Below, piece by piece: positions 9,714 through 20,068 of a stretch of 61,824 nucleotides of DNA. This DNA comes from Mycobacterium sp. GTDB taxonomy: Bacteria > Actinomycetota > Actinomycetes > Mycobacteriales > Mycobacteriaceae. The notes beneath the pieces were generated by a model. That model searched no databases, had not been told where the DNA came from, and saw only the letters and a program-made list of their open reading frames with translations. Made by a program: the position numbers and the translations under genes. Location: NCBI RefSeq assembly GCF_008709575.1, contig NZ_VYIK01000014.1, positions 1 to 61,824 of the forward strand, given 5' to 3'. Every line of letters begins with the position of its first letter. Position 1 is the stretch's first letter.

Positions 9714-10268
9714 GTGACCGCACGTGACGACGATGCCGTCACCGCGCTGGCTTTGGCCGCTGCCCGCGGCAACTCGCCGGCCCTCGAGGCGTTCGTCAAA
9801 GCCACCCAACACGACGTGTGGCGCTTCGTCGCGTACCTGTCGTCGGACGGCGGCAGCGCCGACGACCTGGCCCAGGAAACCTTCCTGCGGGCGATCGGCG
9901 CCATCAAGCGGTTCTCCGGGCGGTCCAGCGCGCGCACCTGGCTGCTGGCCATTGCCCGCCGGGTTGTCGCCGATCACATCCGGTACGCACAATCGCGGCC
10001 CCGCACCGCCCCCGGGGCCGACCCCGAACAGCTGCTCAACCGTGACCGCGCCGCCCGGGGGTTTGAAGACCTGGTCGAAGTGCGCACGCTGATCGCCGCC
10101 CTCACCGCCGAGCAGCGCGAGGCGCTGCTGCTCACTCAGCTGCTCGGCCTGTCCTACGCCGACGCCGCGGCGGTCTGCGGCTGCCCGGTGGGCACTATCC
10201 GCTCGCGGGTGGCCCGGGCCCGTGACGCACTACTGGCCGACCTCGACGGCGACGAGGAGACCGGGTAG
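9714..10268 (+). CDS. sigC: ECF sigma factor SigC
   Basis: The 184 residues closely resemble M. tuberculosis SigC, for instance ALEAFxKATQ, [16 protein letters not shown], the sequence around VVADHIR, and [20 protein letters not shown]. Sigma-70 region 2 spans about residues 20-85 and region 4 about 120-175, with the helix-turn-helix in [20 protein letters not shown]. The start is a GTG with a GGTGGAGG ribosome site. In M. tuberculosis SigC (Rv2069) has been linked to copper acquisition and has no adjacent anti-sigma gene, so this location and partner are notable. It is convergent with ahcY, 18 bp away. Confidence 0.9.
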   Translation: MTARDDDAVTALALAAARGNSPALEAFVKATQHDVWRFVAYLSSDGGSADDLAQETFLRAIGAIKRFSGRSSARTWLLAIARRVVADHIRYAQSRPRTAPGADPEQLLNRDRAARGFEDLVEVRTLIAALTAEQREALLLTQLLGLSYADAAAVCGCPVGTIRSRVARARDALLADLDGDEETG

Positions 10269-10286
10269 CACCGCCGTCGACCAACG

Positions 10287-11774
<1,488 letters not shown>

Positions 11775-11885
11775 GCGCCCAATCCTCGTCGGTTACTTAG
11801 CCGGGTTATACATTAATCCCGCCCACCGGACCTGCGATGCCCGGGTGCGTCGCGAACCACCCCATACTATGACGCTGCCCCCGTC

Positions 11886-12521
11886 TCAAGCCTGCGCCAC
11901 CTGACAAGGTTCCCGGTAGCGTTCGGCGGCCGGTGTGATCAGCCGGGCCAGGTCGGCGGCGACGTCGTGATCGGCCTCCGGCGGCATCGACACATAGCTC
12001 ATCGCCAGTCGGACGATGGCACGCGCCAAAATAGCGGCATCGTGCTCGCGTATCGTGATCCAGCTGTTCTTGAACAATGCCGTGAGCCGCTGTGAGCAGT
12101 GAGTGATGATCGGTGCGCTGTCGGTGGTGATGATCTGCAGCAGGTCGGGTTTCGCCGCGCCGGTCAACAGCGAGATCACCAGCGGATCAGCCGCAGACTC
12201 GGCGAAAAAAGCCCGAAATCCGTGCAGTAAGGTTGCGTAGATGTCGCCGATGTTGGAACCGATCGCCTCCTCGACGAGATCGACCAGCCGATCGGCGAGC
12301 CGCAGTGCGTATCCCTGCGCCAGGCCCTGGCGGGACCCGAACTCGTTGTAGATGGTCTGCCGACTGACACCGGCAGCGCGGGCGACGTCGGCGAGCGTGA
12401 TCGCCGACCAATCGCGGGTCTGCAACAGCTCGCGCATCGCGTCCAGCACGGAATCCCGCAGCAATACCCGCGCCGCCGCCGCGTAGGGGACGCGTTTCAC
12501 GTGGGCGAAACTGGCGGTCAC
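11886..12521 (-). CDS. TetR-family regulator of the alkane hydroxylase cluster (AlkX-like)
   Basis: The protein has 211 residues, exactly the length of Rv3249c. The N-terminal TetR helix-turn-helix is visible ([21 protein letters not shown]), followed by an all-helical ligand-binding region. The start is a GTG that overlaps the rubB stop by four bases (GTGA), so it is the last gene of the alkB-rubA-rubB-regulator operon. By position it should repress or tune the operon in response to a fatty or alkane-like ligand. Candidate operators are the two inverted repeats upstream of alkB at 14104-14149. Confidence 0.85.
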   Translation of the reverse strand: MTASFAHVKRVPYAAAARVLLRDSVLDAMRELLQTRDWSAITLADVARAAGVSRQTIYNEFGSRQGLAQGYALRLADRLVDLVEEAIGSNIGDIYATLLHGFRAFFAESAADPLVISLLTGAAKPDLLQIITTDSAPIITHCSQRLTALFKNSWITIREHDAAILARAIVRLAMSYVSMPPEADHDVAADLARLITPAAERYREPCQVAQA

Positions 12522-12700
12522 CGACGGGCCACCTCCACCATCTCGAAATCGGACTTGGCCGCCCCGCAATCCGGGCAGCACCAGTCGTCGGGAATATCGT
12601 CCCAGCGGGTTCCCGGCGCGATGCCTTCGTCGGGCCAGCCCAGCTCCTCGTCGTATTCAAAGCCGCACTGCAGGCAGCGGTAGAGCTTGTAGTCGCGCAT
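12518..12700 (-). CDS. rubB: Rubredoxin B
   Basis: This is a 60-residue rubredoxin. Two iron-binding Cys pairs are present: YRCLQCGF at residues 9 and 12, and CCPDCG near residues 42 and 45. It passes electrons from rubredoxin reductase to the AlkB hydroxylase. A GGAG ribosome site lies inside the end of rubA, four bases upstream, and the stop overlaps the regulator start. The length equals that of Rv3250c. Confidence 0.95.
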   Translation of the reverse strand: MRDYKLYRCLQCGFEYDEELGWPDEGIAPGTRWDDIPDDWCCPDCGAAKSDFEMVEVARR

Positions 12701-12704
12701 CGGT

Positions 12705-12878
12705 TCACTCCTGTCCTAGAGCGGGTTCAAAATCGACCTTTTCCCGCACCCCACAGTCCGGGCAGCACCAGTCGTCGGGCACCTGACGCCACGGTGTGCC
12801 GGCCGGAAAGCCTTCCCGGGCAGCGCCGGTGGCTTCGTCGTAGACGTAGTCGCAGACCGGACAGCGGTAGGCGGCCAT
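12705..12878 (-). CDS. rubA: Rubredoxin A
   Basis: This 57-residue rubredoxin reads from the ATG at 12878 to a TGA at 12705-12707. It has the pairs [15 protein letters not shown] and WCCPDCG for the Fe(Cys)4 centre. Its ATG overlaps the alkB TGA by one base (TGATG), so translation is coupled. AlkB-type systems often carry two rubredoxins, one of which is the efficient electron donor; which one is not visible here. Confidence 0.92.
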   Translation of the reverse strand: MAAYRCPVCDYVYDEATGAAREGFPAGTPWRQVPDDWCCPDCGVREKVDFEPALGQE

Positions 12879-14071
12879 CACGCGATCGTCCGGTAGCGGG
12901 CCAGAATCTTGTCCCGCCGGCGCGGGTGCAGGTTGGCGCGGGTGATATCACCGCCGTAGTGCTCCAGCACCCGGTGGTCCATCATCGCGCGCCACAGTGG
13001 CGGGATGTAGGTCAGCCCGATCAGCGAGGCATAGCCGCTGGGGAGATTGGGCGCCCCGGCCATGCTGCGCAGGGTCTGGTAGCGCCGGGTCGGGTTCGCG
13101 TGGTGGTCGCTGTGGCGCTGCAAGTGGTACAGGAACAGGTTGGTCACCAGGTGGTCGGAGTTCCAGCTGTGCACCGGCAGGCAACGTTCGTAGCGACCAT
13201 TGGGCAGCTTCTGCCGCAGCAGGCCGTAGTGCTCGAGGTAATTCACCGATTCCAGCAATGAAATGCCGTAGAGAGCCTGGATGATCCCGAACGGGATCAG
13301 TGCCGGGCCGAACACCGCGATCAGCACGCCCCACAGCGCTACCGACATCAGCCATGCGTTGAGCACGTCGTTGGACAGGTGCCACGGGCCCTTGTCGAGC
13401 CGGCGCAACCGCTGGGCCTCCAGCCGCCACGCTGAGCGCAGGCCGCCGATCACGCTGCGGGGGAAGAACTCCCAGAACGTCTCGCCCAAGCGGGCCGACG
13501 CCGGGTCCTCGGGGGTGGCGACCCGCACGTGGTGGCCGCGGTTGTGCTCGATGTAGAAGTGGCCGTAGCAGGTCTGCGCCAGGGTGATCTTGGACAGCCA
13601 CCGCTCCAGCGAGGCCTTTTTGTGCCCCAGCTCGTGGGCGGTGTTGATGCCGACGCCACCCAGCGCCCCGACCGACAGCGCCACCCCGATCTTCGCGGGC
13701 CAGCCAAGGGGTCCCGGGAAGCCCAACCAACTCAGGTCGGAGGCGGTGAACAGGTAGGCGCCCAGCACCACGCTCAGGTATTGGAATGGGATGTAGAGGT
13801 AGGTGCAGTAGCGGTAGTAGCGGTCGTTCTCCAGGCGCTCCAACACCTCGTCGGGCGGATTCTGCCCGTCGGGCCCGTAGCGCAGGTCGAGCAGCGGCAA
13901 CACGACGTACACCAGGATCGGCCCGATCCACAACAGCACCTGCGAGGCGCTTTGCCAGCCGGCCCGGTTCAGCGCCCACACGATCGGCAGGACCAGGAAC
14001 AGCGCCGTGGGAGCGATCAACCCGAGCAGCCACAGGTAGCGCTTCTTGTCCTGCCAGCTCACCGTGGTCAT
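12878..14071 (-). CDS. alkB: Alkane 1-monooxygenase AlkB
   Basis: This 397-residue integral-membrane di-iron hydroxylase oxidises the terminal carbon of alkanes. The eight-histidine set is visible as HELGHK, HNRGHH and LQRHSDHH, together with the NYLEHYG motif typical of AlkB. Several membrane segments precede the first box (LWLLGLIAPTALFLVLPIVWAL and others). I start at MTTVSWQDKKRY because of a strong GAAGGAGG ribosome site; the longer open frame upstream has none. M. tuberculosis has an amino-acid permease (Rv3253c) beyond alkB; none is present here. Confidence 0.95.
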   Translation of the reverse strand: MTTVSWQDKKRYLWLLGLIAPTALFLVLPIVWALNRAGWQSASQVLLWIGPILVYVVLPLLDLRYGPDGQNPPDEVLERLENDRYYRYCTYLYIPFQYLSVVLGAYLFTASDLSWLGFPGPLGWPAKIGVALSVGALGGVGINTAHELGHKKASLERWLSKITLAQTCYGHFYIEHNRGHHVRVATPEDPASARLGETFWEFFPRSVIGGLRSAWRLEAQRLRRLDKGPWHLSNDVLNAWLMSVALWGVLIAVFGPALIPFGIIQALYGISLLESVNYLEHYGLLRQKLPNGRYERCLPVHSWNSDHLVTNLFLYHLQRHSDHHANPTRRYQTLRSMAGAPNLPSGYASLIGLTYIPPLWRAMMDHRVLEHYGGDITRANLHPRRRDKILARYRTIA

Positions 14072-14103
14072 GCCGCCAACCTCCTTCGCAGGTCCATTGG
14101 ACA

Positions 14104-14149
14104 ATACAGCATATTTCGTCTTCTGTATAGACAAATTGCTATAGTTTGT
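14104..14149. promoter_or_regulatory. Two inverted repeats in the alkB/monooxygenase divergent region
   Basis: ATACAG (14104-14109) and CTGTAT (14123-14128) form a perfect six-base inverted repeat with a 13-base spacer. Just beyond, ACAAA and TTTGT bound 14131-14149. The stretch is AT-rich and lies just upstream of alkB, opposite to the FAD monooxygenase gene. It is a good candidate operator for the TetR protein at the end of the operon. Confidence 0.5.
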
Positions 14150-14195
14150 AAAGAGACGGGAAGGGGGCTCCGGTCGTGCCGGGTACCGTCGGGAG

Positions 14196-15578
14196 ATGCC
14201 CGAGACCCGCCGCCGTGCGCACGCCGTCGTCATCGGTGCGAGCATCGCGGGCCTGTGCGCCGCCCGCGTGCTCGCCGACGTCTACGAGCGGGTAACGATC
14301 TTCGAACGCGACGAGCTGCCGAGCGCACCCGTGCATCGCGCCGCGGTTCCCCAGGGCCGCCACTTGCACCTGTTGATGGCACGGGGAGCAACAGAGCTCG
14401 ACGGGCTGTTTCCCGGACTGCTCGACGAGCTGGTCGCCGCGGGCGTTCCCGTCCTGGAAAACCGCCCGGACTGCATCTACTTCGGAGCGGCCGGCCACGT
14501 CTTGGGCACCGGTCACAGATTGCGCGACGAGTTCACCGCCTACGTACCCAGCAGGCCGCAGCTGGAATGGCAGATCCGGCGCAGGGTCACCGGCCTGGCC
14601 AATGTCGAGATCCGGCGGCGCTCGGTGACCCAACCACGCTTCGACGGCGCTACCCGGCGGGTAACCGGCGTGTTACTGGATGCCGATGACGCCGACGAGC
14701 TCGCGTTCGTCGCCGCTGACCTGGTCGTCGATGCCGGCGGTCGGGGCAGTAGGCTGCCGGTTTGGTTGCAACAGTGGGGGTTTGCGCGCCCGCCCGACGA
14801 CGTCATCGATGTGGGCATCAGTTATGCATCGCATCAGTTCGTCGTTCCCGAGGGATTGATCTCAGAACGGGTGGTCGTCGCCGGAGCGTCCCGCGAACAA
14901 CCCCTGGGGCTCGGCATGCTCGGCTATGAGAACCACACCTGGATTCTCACGACCTTCGGTGTCGCCAAAGCCCAGCCACCTCAATCGTTTTCCGACATGA
15001 TCGCACTCGCTCGCACGCTGCTGCCCGCCCGGTTCGCCGCAGCGCTCGAGCACGCTTCGCCCGTCGGGGAGCCGGCCTTGCACCGCTTCCCTGCCAGCAG
15101 ATGGCGTCGCTACGACAAGCTGGATCGCTTCCCGGGCGGCATCGTGCCGTTGGGCGACGCGGTGGCCAGTTTCGACCCCACGTTCGGGCAGGGCATGACG
15201 ATGACGTCGCTGCAGGCCGGCCATTTGCGGCAGGCTCTTCGGACCGACGACGTGGCCCGGGCTTTCCTGCGGGCGACCACAAAAACCACCTACCCGGTGT
15301 GGCTGATGAACGCGATCGGCGACCTGTCGTTTCACCACGCGGCCGGCCCACGGCGGTGGTGGTACCGGCCGGTGGGCAACCTGTTCGACCAGTTCCTCGC
15401 CGCAGCGGAGGACGATCCCGTGCTGGCCGAATGGTTCCTGCGCCGCTTTTCGCTGCTCGACAGCCTCTACATGATCCCCTCACCGGCCCTTGTCGTCCGC
15501 GCGGCTGGGCACAACATGCGGGCGTGGCTTGCCGAGCGCCGCCGAGCCCGGCGCGCCGGCGACGGTGCGAGCGCGTGA
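14196..15578 (+). CDS. FAD-dependent monooxygenase-like oxidoreductase (Rv3254 family)
   Basis: The protein has 460 residues. The N-terminal Rossmann fold has the dinucleotide motif VVIGASIAGLCAARVL, an acidic residue ending the second strand (FERDELP), a DAGGRGSR motif near 190 and the second FAD motif GDAVASFDPTFGQGM near 330. This is the plan of squalene-epoxidase/geranylgeranyl-reductase-like flavoproteins. The substrate is unknown. Divergence from alkB across a shared control region suggests, without proving, a role in lipid or alkane oxidation. Confidence 0.8.
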   Translation: MPETRRRAHAVVIGASIAGLCAARVLADVYERVTIFERDELPSAPVHRAAVPQGRHLHLLMARGATELDGLFPGLLDELVAAGVPVLENRPDCIYFGAAGHVLGTGHRLRDEFTAYVPSRPQLEWQIRRRVTGLANVEIRRRSVTQPRFDGATRRVTGVLLDADDADELAFVAADLVVDAGGRGSRLPVWLQQWGFARPPDDVIDVGISYASHQFVVPEGLISERVVVAGASREQPLGLGMLGYENHTWILTTFGVAKAQPPQSFSDMIALARTLLPARFAAALEHASPVGEPALHRFPASRWRRYDKLDRFPGGIVPLGDAVASFDPTFGQGMTMTSLQAGHLRQALRTDDVARAFLRATTKTTYPVWLMNAIGDLSFHHAAGPRRWWYRPVGNLFDQFLAAAEDDPVLAEWFLRRFSLLDSLYMIPSPALVVRAAGHNMRAWLAERRRARRAGDGASA

Positions 15579-15650
15579 TCGAGACCGCGCTCCGGCCAGA
15601 TCACCGGCGCCCGGGCACTGCGCGTCCTGAGTTTTCCCGGCCAACCGCCG

Positions 15651-16877
15651 TCACAGGCCGACGGTCACGCGAAACAGCGTGGTGGGCTGGCGCGCAACCA
15701 GCCGGATCGGCCCGTCGTCGGCGGCCACCCACGCGGCCGCCCCCCGCTCGAGCCCCAGCGTGCCAGACTTAGCATGCACGCTCGCGCATCCCTGGGTGCA
15801 CAACAGGATCTGCGGACCATCATGTCGCGACGGTGCGTCGACCTCGTGATTGAGGTAGCCGCCGTCGAGCGTCAGCACCGACACCGCGAACTCCTCGGTG
15901 GGGGTGTCGTAGAACACCCCCAGCCCGTCGCGGTGGGTGGGTGGCCGCAGCTGCTCCTCGGGCGTCGGCGTGAAATCCAGCACCCGCAACAGCTCGGGCA
16001 CGTCGACGTGTTTAGGGGTAAGCCCGCCCCGTAATACGTTGTCGGAATTGGCCATGACCTCGACGGCCATGCCCCGCAAATAGGCATGCAAATTCCCGGC
16101 TGCCAGAAAGATAGCGTCGCCCGGCGCAAGGCTTATCCGGTTGAGCAACAGTGCGGCCAGCACGCCGGCGTCGCCGGGATAGCGTTCACCCAATTCGAGC
16201 ACAGTTTTCGCTTCCGCCGCGAACTCGGTCGTACCACCACTGAGATAGCGAATAGCGCTGTCGAGCACGGCCGGCACCAGCTCGTCGATATCGGGTTGCG
16301 GGGCGGTGATCCAGGTGGTGAACAATGCACGCAGACCATCGGCGTCGGACTGGTCGTTGAGCAGGCAGAGGTAGGGCTCCAGGTCGGCGACCGCCAACGC
16401 CCGCAGCAATTCGACGGTGCGGTCGACCGGGCGGAACCCCGCCAGCGCTTCGAACGGCGCCAGCGCCACCAGCAGCTCGGGCTTGTGGCTGGCGTCACGG
16501 TAGTTGCGCATCGGCGAGGACAGCGGGATGCCTTGCCTTTCTTCGCGCAGGTAGCCCTCGGCGGCCTGCTCCGCGCTGGGATGAGCCTGCAACGACAGCG
16601 GCTCGTCGGCGGCCAGGACCTTCACCAAAAACGGCAGCGAATCACCGAATCGGGCGCGGACCACCGCGCCCAGTTGACCCTCCGGGTCGTCGGCCAACGC
16701 CTCGAGCAACGATTTTCCCCCGTCAGCGGTCTGTAACCAGGCCGGATCAGCCGAATGGGCGCCGAACCATAATTCAGCCTCGGGATGAGCGGCCGGAACC
16801 GCCCGCCCAGTGAATTCGGCGATGGCGGTCCGCGACCCCCAGGCATACGTGCGAATCGCTCCGCGTAAGAGGTCCAC
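15651..16877 (-). CDS. manA: Mannose-6-phosphate isomerase
   Basis: It interconverts fructose-6-phosphate and mannose-6-phosphate, feeding GDP-mannose for glycolipids and mannoproteins. The protein has 408 residues, as in Rv3255c. Zinc-site and catalytic motifs are visible: QAHPS near 100, KPELLVAL near 145 and the NLHAY segment near 270. The start is a GTG (VDLLRGAIRTYAWG); the long open frame upstream overlaps the next gene and is not coding. It lies 20 bp after the SIS-domain gene in a manB-SIS-manA operon. Confidence 0.93.
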   Translation of the reverse strand: MDLLRGAIRTYAWGSRTAIAEFTGRAVPAAHPEAELWFGAHSADPAWLQTADGGKSLLEALADDPEGQLGAVVRARFGDSLPFLVKVLAADEPLSLQAHPSAEQAAEGYLREERQGIPLSSPMRNYRDASHKPELLVALAPFEALAGFRPVDRTVELLRALAVADLEPYLCLLNDQSDADGLRALFTTWITAPQPDIDELVPAVLDSAIRYLSGGTTEFAAEAKTVLELGERYPGDAGVLAALLLNRISLAPGDAIFLAAGNLHAYLRGMAVEVMANSDNVLRGGLTPKHVDVPELLRVLDFTPTPEEQLRPPTHRDGLGVFYDTPTEEFAVSVLTLDGGYLNHEVDAPSRHDGPQILLCTQGCASVHAKSGTLGLERGAAAWVAADDGPIRLVARQPTTLFRVTVGL

Positions 16878-16897
16878 TTCGGTTGTTCCTAAACCAC

Positions 16898-17986
16898 TTA
16901 TCCCCGTACCAGTCTCACGTAAACCGCGGTCATTTCCAGCCGAACTGCCAAGATAGCCAGCTGCTGCTCGGCGCGCTGCTCGCCGACCCGCAACGCCGGG
17001 CCGGGGGGCGCGGCATCGGGACCGTCTCCAACGCCTACGACGTCGACGTCGGCCAGCCGCACGACCCGGGCCGCCGTCACCGGCCGATCGGCGGCCAGGG
17101 TCAGCGCCAGCACCCGCAAGCGCTCCGGCGCCGGTCCGTCGATCTGGTCGTCGTGGAACAGCGCAGCCGCGGAGTCCCGCAACCCATCGGGTGCCGCGGC
17201 GCCCAGCGCCACCAGGGCATCGCCCAGTCCGGCGGCCGCGACCACCCGCTGCCCTATGCGCAACATCACCGAGCACCCGTGCCGGGCCAAGGCCAGCGTC
17301 GCGGCGCAATCACCAGCCAGCACGACCCGGCGCCGCGCCATGCGTTCGACCAGTGCCTTCGCCGGGTTGGTGAGCAGTTCGCGGCCGGCACTATTGCGCA
17401 GCGCCTCGGCATCGAGCTCGTCGGCGAGCACACCCAGATCCGAGGGCAACCGAGGGTCGACGCTATGCACGGCGGCCAACCCCGCGGCCAGGTACCGACA
17501 CAGACCGAATGCGTCGGGGACCGGCATCCGCGGCTCCAGAACCGCGACTCGGCCGGCCGTGCTATCCCGCAGCGGGCCTTCGTACGGTGCCGCCACGACG
17601 ACCCGCGCGCCCCGGCGAACCCCGGTGGCGGCGGCCCCGACCAGGCCCGGGTCGCCGGGGTCGTCCCCGGCGACGATCAGCACGTCGAGCGCTCCGATCC
17701 ACGGCGGCGCCTTAGCGGCGAGCACGATCGGCGCCGCGGCCGAACCGCCCAGCGTCGCGGCCAGCATGGCGCCGGCTGTCTCGGCAGGACCACCGGTGGC
17801 CACCCAGATCACGCTGCGCGGATGGTCGCTGCCGCACACCGACTCCAAAGCGCCCTCGTCGACTGCGGCGGCAGTCGCGCGTACTTGCGCACCCGCGGTC
17901 GATGCCGCCCTCAAAAGCCCTTCGCGATCGGCGTCGATCAGCGCCTCGGTGTCATCGAGGTCGATGACGGCCTCCGCCGCGTTCAT
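16898..17986 (-). CDS. SIS-domain protein of unknown function (TobH-like, Rv3256c family)
   Basis: The 362 residues are Ala/Val/Gly-rich. It has the alternating alpha/beta pattern of sugar isomerase (SIS) or phosphoglucose-isomerase-type domains, with segments such as VIWVATGGPAETAGAM, IVLAAKAPPWIGALDVLIVAG and RRGARVVVAAPYEGPL. Its start overlaps the manB stop by four bases (ATGA). The fixed position between phosphomannomutase and phosphomannose isomerase suggests a sugar-phosphate role, but no reaction can be named from sequence. Confidence 0.75.
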   Translation of the reverse strand: MNAAEAVIDLDDTEALIDADREGLLRAASTAGAQVRATAAAVDEGALESVCGSDHPRSVIWVATGGPAETAGAMLAATLGGSAAAPIVLAAKAPPWIGALDVLIVAGDDPGDPGLVGAAATGVRRGARVVVAAPYEGPLRDSTAGRVAVLEPRMPVPDAFGLCRYLAAGLAAVHSVDPRLPSDLGVLADELDAEALRNSAGRELLTNPAKALVERMARRRVVLAGDCAATLALARHGCSVMLRIGQRVVAAAGLGDALVALGAAAPDGLRDSAAALFHDDQIDGPAPERLRVLALTLAADRPVTAARVVRLADVDVVGVGDGPDAAPPGPALRVGEQRAEQQLAILAVRLEMTAVYVRLVRG

Positions 17987-19416
17987 GTCACGATCCCTCC
18001 GGTCAGCCCTGCAGAAGGCGCCGCCTCCCCGGCCGTTTGGGCTGCGATCGCGGTGCTGACCTGGTTCACCACCGCCTGCACGTCCTCGGCGCAGCGGCCC
18101 TCGACATTGAGCCGCAGCAGCGGCTCAGTGTTGGAGCTGCGCAGGTTGAACCAGCTGCCATCGCCCAGATCGACCGTCACCCCGTCGAGGTGGTCGAGCG
18201 CGTGGATGCGCGCGCCGAAGGACTTCAGCACTGCCTCAACACAAGCCTGGGCGTCGACGACGGTGAAGTTGATCTCGCCGGACGATTCGTAGCGTTGGTA
18301 GTCGCCGGCGAGCGCCGAGAGCGGGCGGCGCTGTTCGCCCAGTGCGGCCAGCACGTGCAGCGCGGCCAGCATTCCGGAATCGGCGCCCCAGAAATCCCGA
18401 AAGTAGTAGTGCGCCGAGTGCTCACCGCCGAAAATCGCCCCGGTGTCGGCCATGAGAGCCTTGATGTAGGAGTGCCCGACCCGGGATCGCACCGGGGTAC
18501 CGCCGCGTTCGACCACCAGTTCCGGCACCGCCCGCGACGTGATCAGGTTGTGGATCACGGTCGCACCGATCTCCCGCGACAGTTCACGGGCGGCGACCAG
18601 CGCCGTCACCGTCGACGGGGAGACCGGCCGGCCGCGCTCGTCGACCACGAAGCAGCGGTCCGCGTCGCCGTCGAAGGCCAAGCCGATGTCAGCCCCCACG
18701 GCCACCACGTGGTGCTGCAAGTCCACCAGGTTGGCCGGGTCCAGCGGATTGGGCTCATGGTTGGGAAAGGAGCCGTCGAGCTCGAAGTACAACGGCTCCA
18801 GGGTGACGGCCGCAATCGGACCCAGTACTGCGGGCGCAGTATGGCCGGCCATCCCATTGCCCGCGTCGACGGCCACCCGCAACGGGCGCAACCCCGAGGT
18901 GTCCACCAGCGAGCGCAGGAATTCTCCGTAGTCGGCCAACACATCTCGATCGGTGATGCAGCCGGCCGGGCCGTCGTAGCGGCCATGCGCCGGCACGCCG
19001 GCAACCAGGTCGTCGCGAATGTCGGTCAATCCGGTGTCCGCGCCGATCGGTTTAGCACCCGCCCGGCACAACTTGACGCCGTTGTAGGCCGCCGGATTAT
19101 GGCTGGCGGTGAACATCGCGCCAGGGCAGTCCAACAACCCCGACGCGAAATAGAGCTGGTCGGTAGACGCCAGCCCGATCCGGACCACGTCGAGGCCCTG
19201 GCCGGTGACCCCGGCGACAAAGGCAGCCGCCAGCCGCGGCGAACTGTCTCGCATGTCGTGACCGACAACGACCTGCCGCGCACCCTCGTCTCGCATCAGC
19301 CGGGCAAAGGCCGCGCCCACGTCGGCGGCAAAAGCTTCGTCGATCTCGTCGCCGACCAGGCCTCTGATGTCGTAGGCCTTGACGACCCGGTCGACAGCCG
19401 CAGCAGGCCGAGACAT
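17983..19416 (-). CDS. manB: Phosphomannomutase (ManB/PmmA)
   Basis: It converts mannose-6-phosphate to mannose-1-phosphate. The 477 residues compare with 465 for Rv3257c. The catalytic phosphoserine loop is TASHNP near residue 104, the magnesium loop is DGDADR near 250, the sugar-specificity loop is GEHSAH near 335, and the phosphate-binding loop RSSNTEPLLR is near the C-terminus. It is the first gene of the manB-SIS-manA operon. Confidence 0.95.
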   Translation of the reverse strand: MSRPAAAVDRVVKAYDIRGLVGDEIDEAFAADVGAAFARLMRDEGARQVVVGHDMRDSSPRLAAAFVAGVTGQGLDVVRIGLASTDQLYFASGLLDCPGAMFTASHNPAAYNGVKLCRAGAKPIGADTGLTDIRDDLVAGVPAHGRYDGPAGCITDRDVLADYGEFLRSLVDTSGLRPLRVAVDAGNGMAGHTAPAVLGPIAAVTLEPLYFELDGSFPNHEPNPLDPANLVDLQHHVVAVGADIGLAFDGDADRCFVVDERGRPVSPSTVTALVAARELSREIGATVIHNLITSRAVPELVVERGGTPVRSRVGHSYIKALMADTGAIFGGEHSAHYYFRDFWGADSGMLAALHVLAALGEQRRPLSALAGDYQRYESSGEINFTVVDAQACVEAVLKSFGARIHALDHLDGVTVDLGDGSWFNLRSSNTEPLLRLNVEGRCAEDVQAVVNQVSTAIAAQTAGEAAPSAGLTGGIVT

Positions 19417-19553
19417 GACGGGACTCCTGACGACGGGAACTCTTCCCGACCAGCCTAGCTTTGCGCCGCCTCAGCATCACCGCGAGTGTGCGTGTCGCCG
19501 CGCCGACACGCCGCGTGGTGCGCGATTCTGCGCACGCTCGCCGCGAACATCAC

Positions 19554-19979
19554 TCAGTCTTGTTCCGTCGGGTCGGGCAGCACGCGCAGATGGCCACGGC
19601 GACGCCCGGTGACGCGCGGACCGCTCGGCACCAGCACACCGCTACCGGGGGCAGCAGCTGACGCGGGGTCGCCGTCGGCAAAGCCGTTGCGCGGCGCCCC
19701 GGCCGGCATCGCGTCCCGCCCCTCCCGCACCGCCTCGGCGAGCGCGATCAGATCGTCGTCCTCAGCCGGGGCGGTCAACGGGCCGGGGTGGCGGACAAGC
19801 TCCCAACCGCGTGGCGCGGTGATGCGGCCGGCATGGCTGACGCACAGATCCCACGAGTGCGGCTCACGCGCGGTGGCCAAGGGGCCGATCACTGCCGTCG
19901 AGTCCGAATAGACGAAGGTCAGCGTCGCCACCGCATAGTGTTGACACCCGGGCCGACAGCAGCGACGCGGAACGTTCAC
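19554..19979 (-). CDS. DUF3499 zinc-ribbon-like protein (Rv3258c family)
   Basis: The protein has 141 residues from a GTG giving VNVPRRCCRPGC. The conserved core has Cys/His pairs (CRPGCQH early, LCVSH near 50) that look like a zinc ribbon, and the sequence VYSDSTAVIGPLA. The C-terminal half is low-complexity and probably disordered. A TAGCCT box seven bases upstream supports a leaderless start. It diverges from the next gene across 89 bp. The function is unknown. Confidence 0.75.
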   Translation of the reverse strand: MNVPRRCCRPGCQHYAVATLTFVYSDSTAVIGPLATAREPHSWDLCVSHAGRITAPRGWELVRHPGPLTAPAEDDDLIALAEAVREGRDAMPAGAPRNGFADGDPASAAAPGSGVLVPSGPRVTGRRRGHLRVLPDPTEQD

Positions 19980-20068
19980 GACCGAGAGGCTATCGTGCGT
20001 GCGGCCCTCGGGACTGCCGGACACGCGCATTGACCCGGGCCGCGATTCGGAACCGTTACCATCGCCGC

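Noticed and set aside
16878..17309. N-terminal extension of manA
   Set aside because: It overlaps the SIS-domain gene in another frame; 408 residues from the GTG fit the family.
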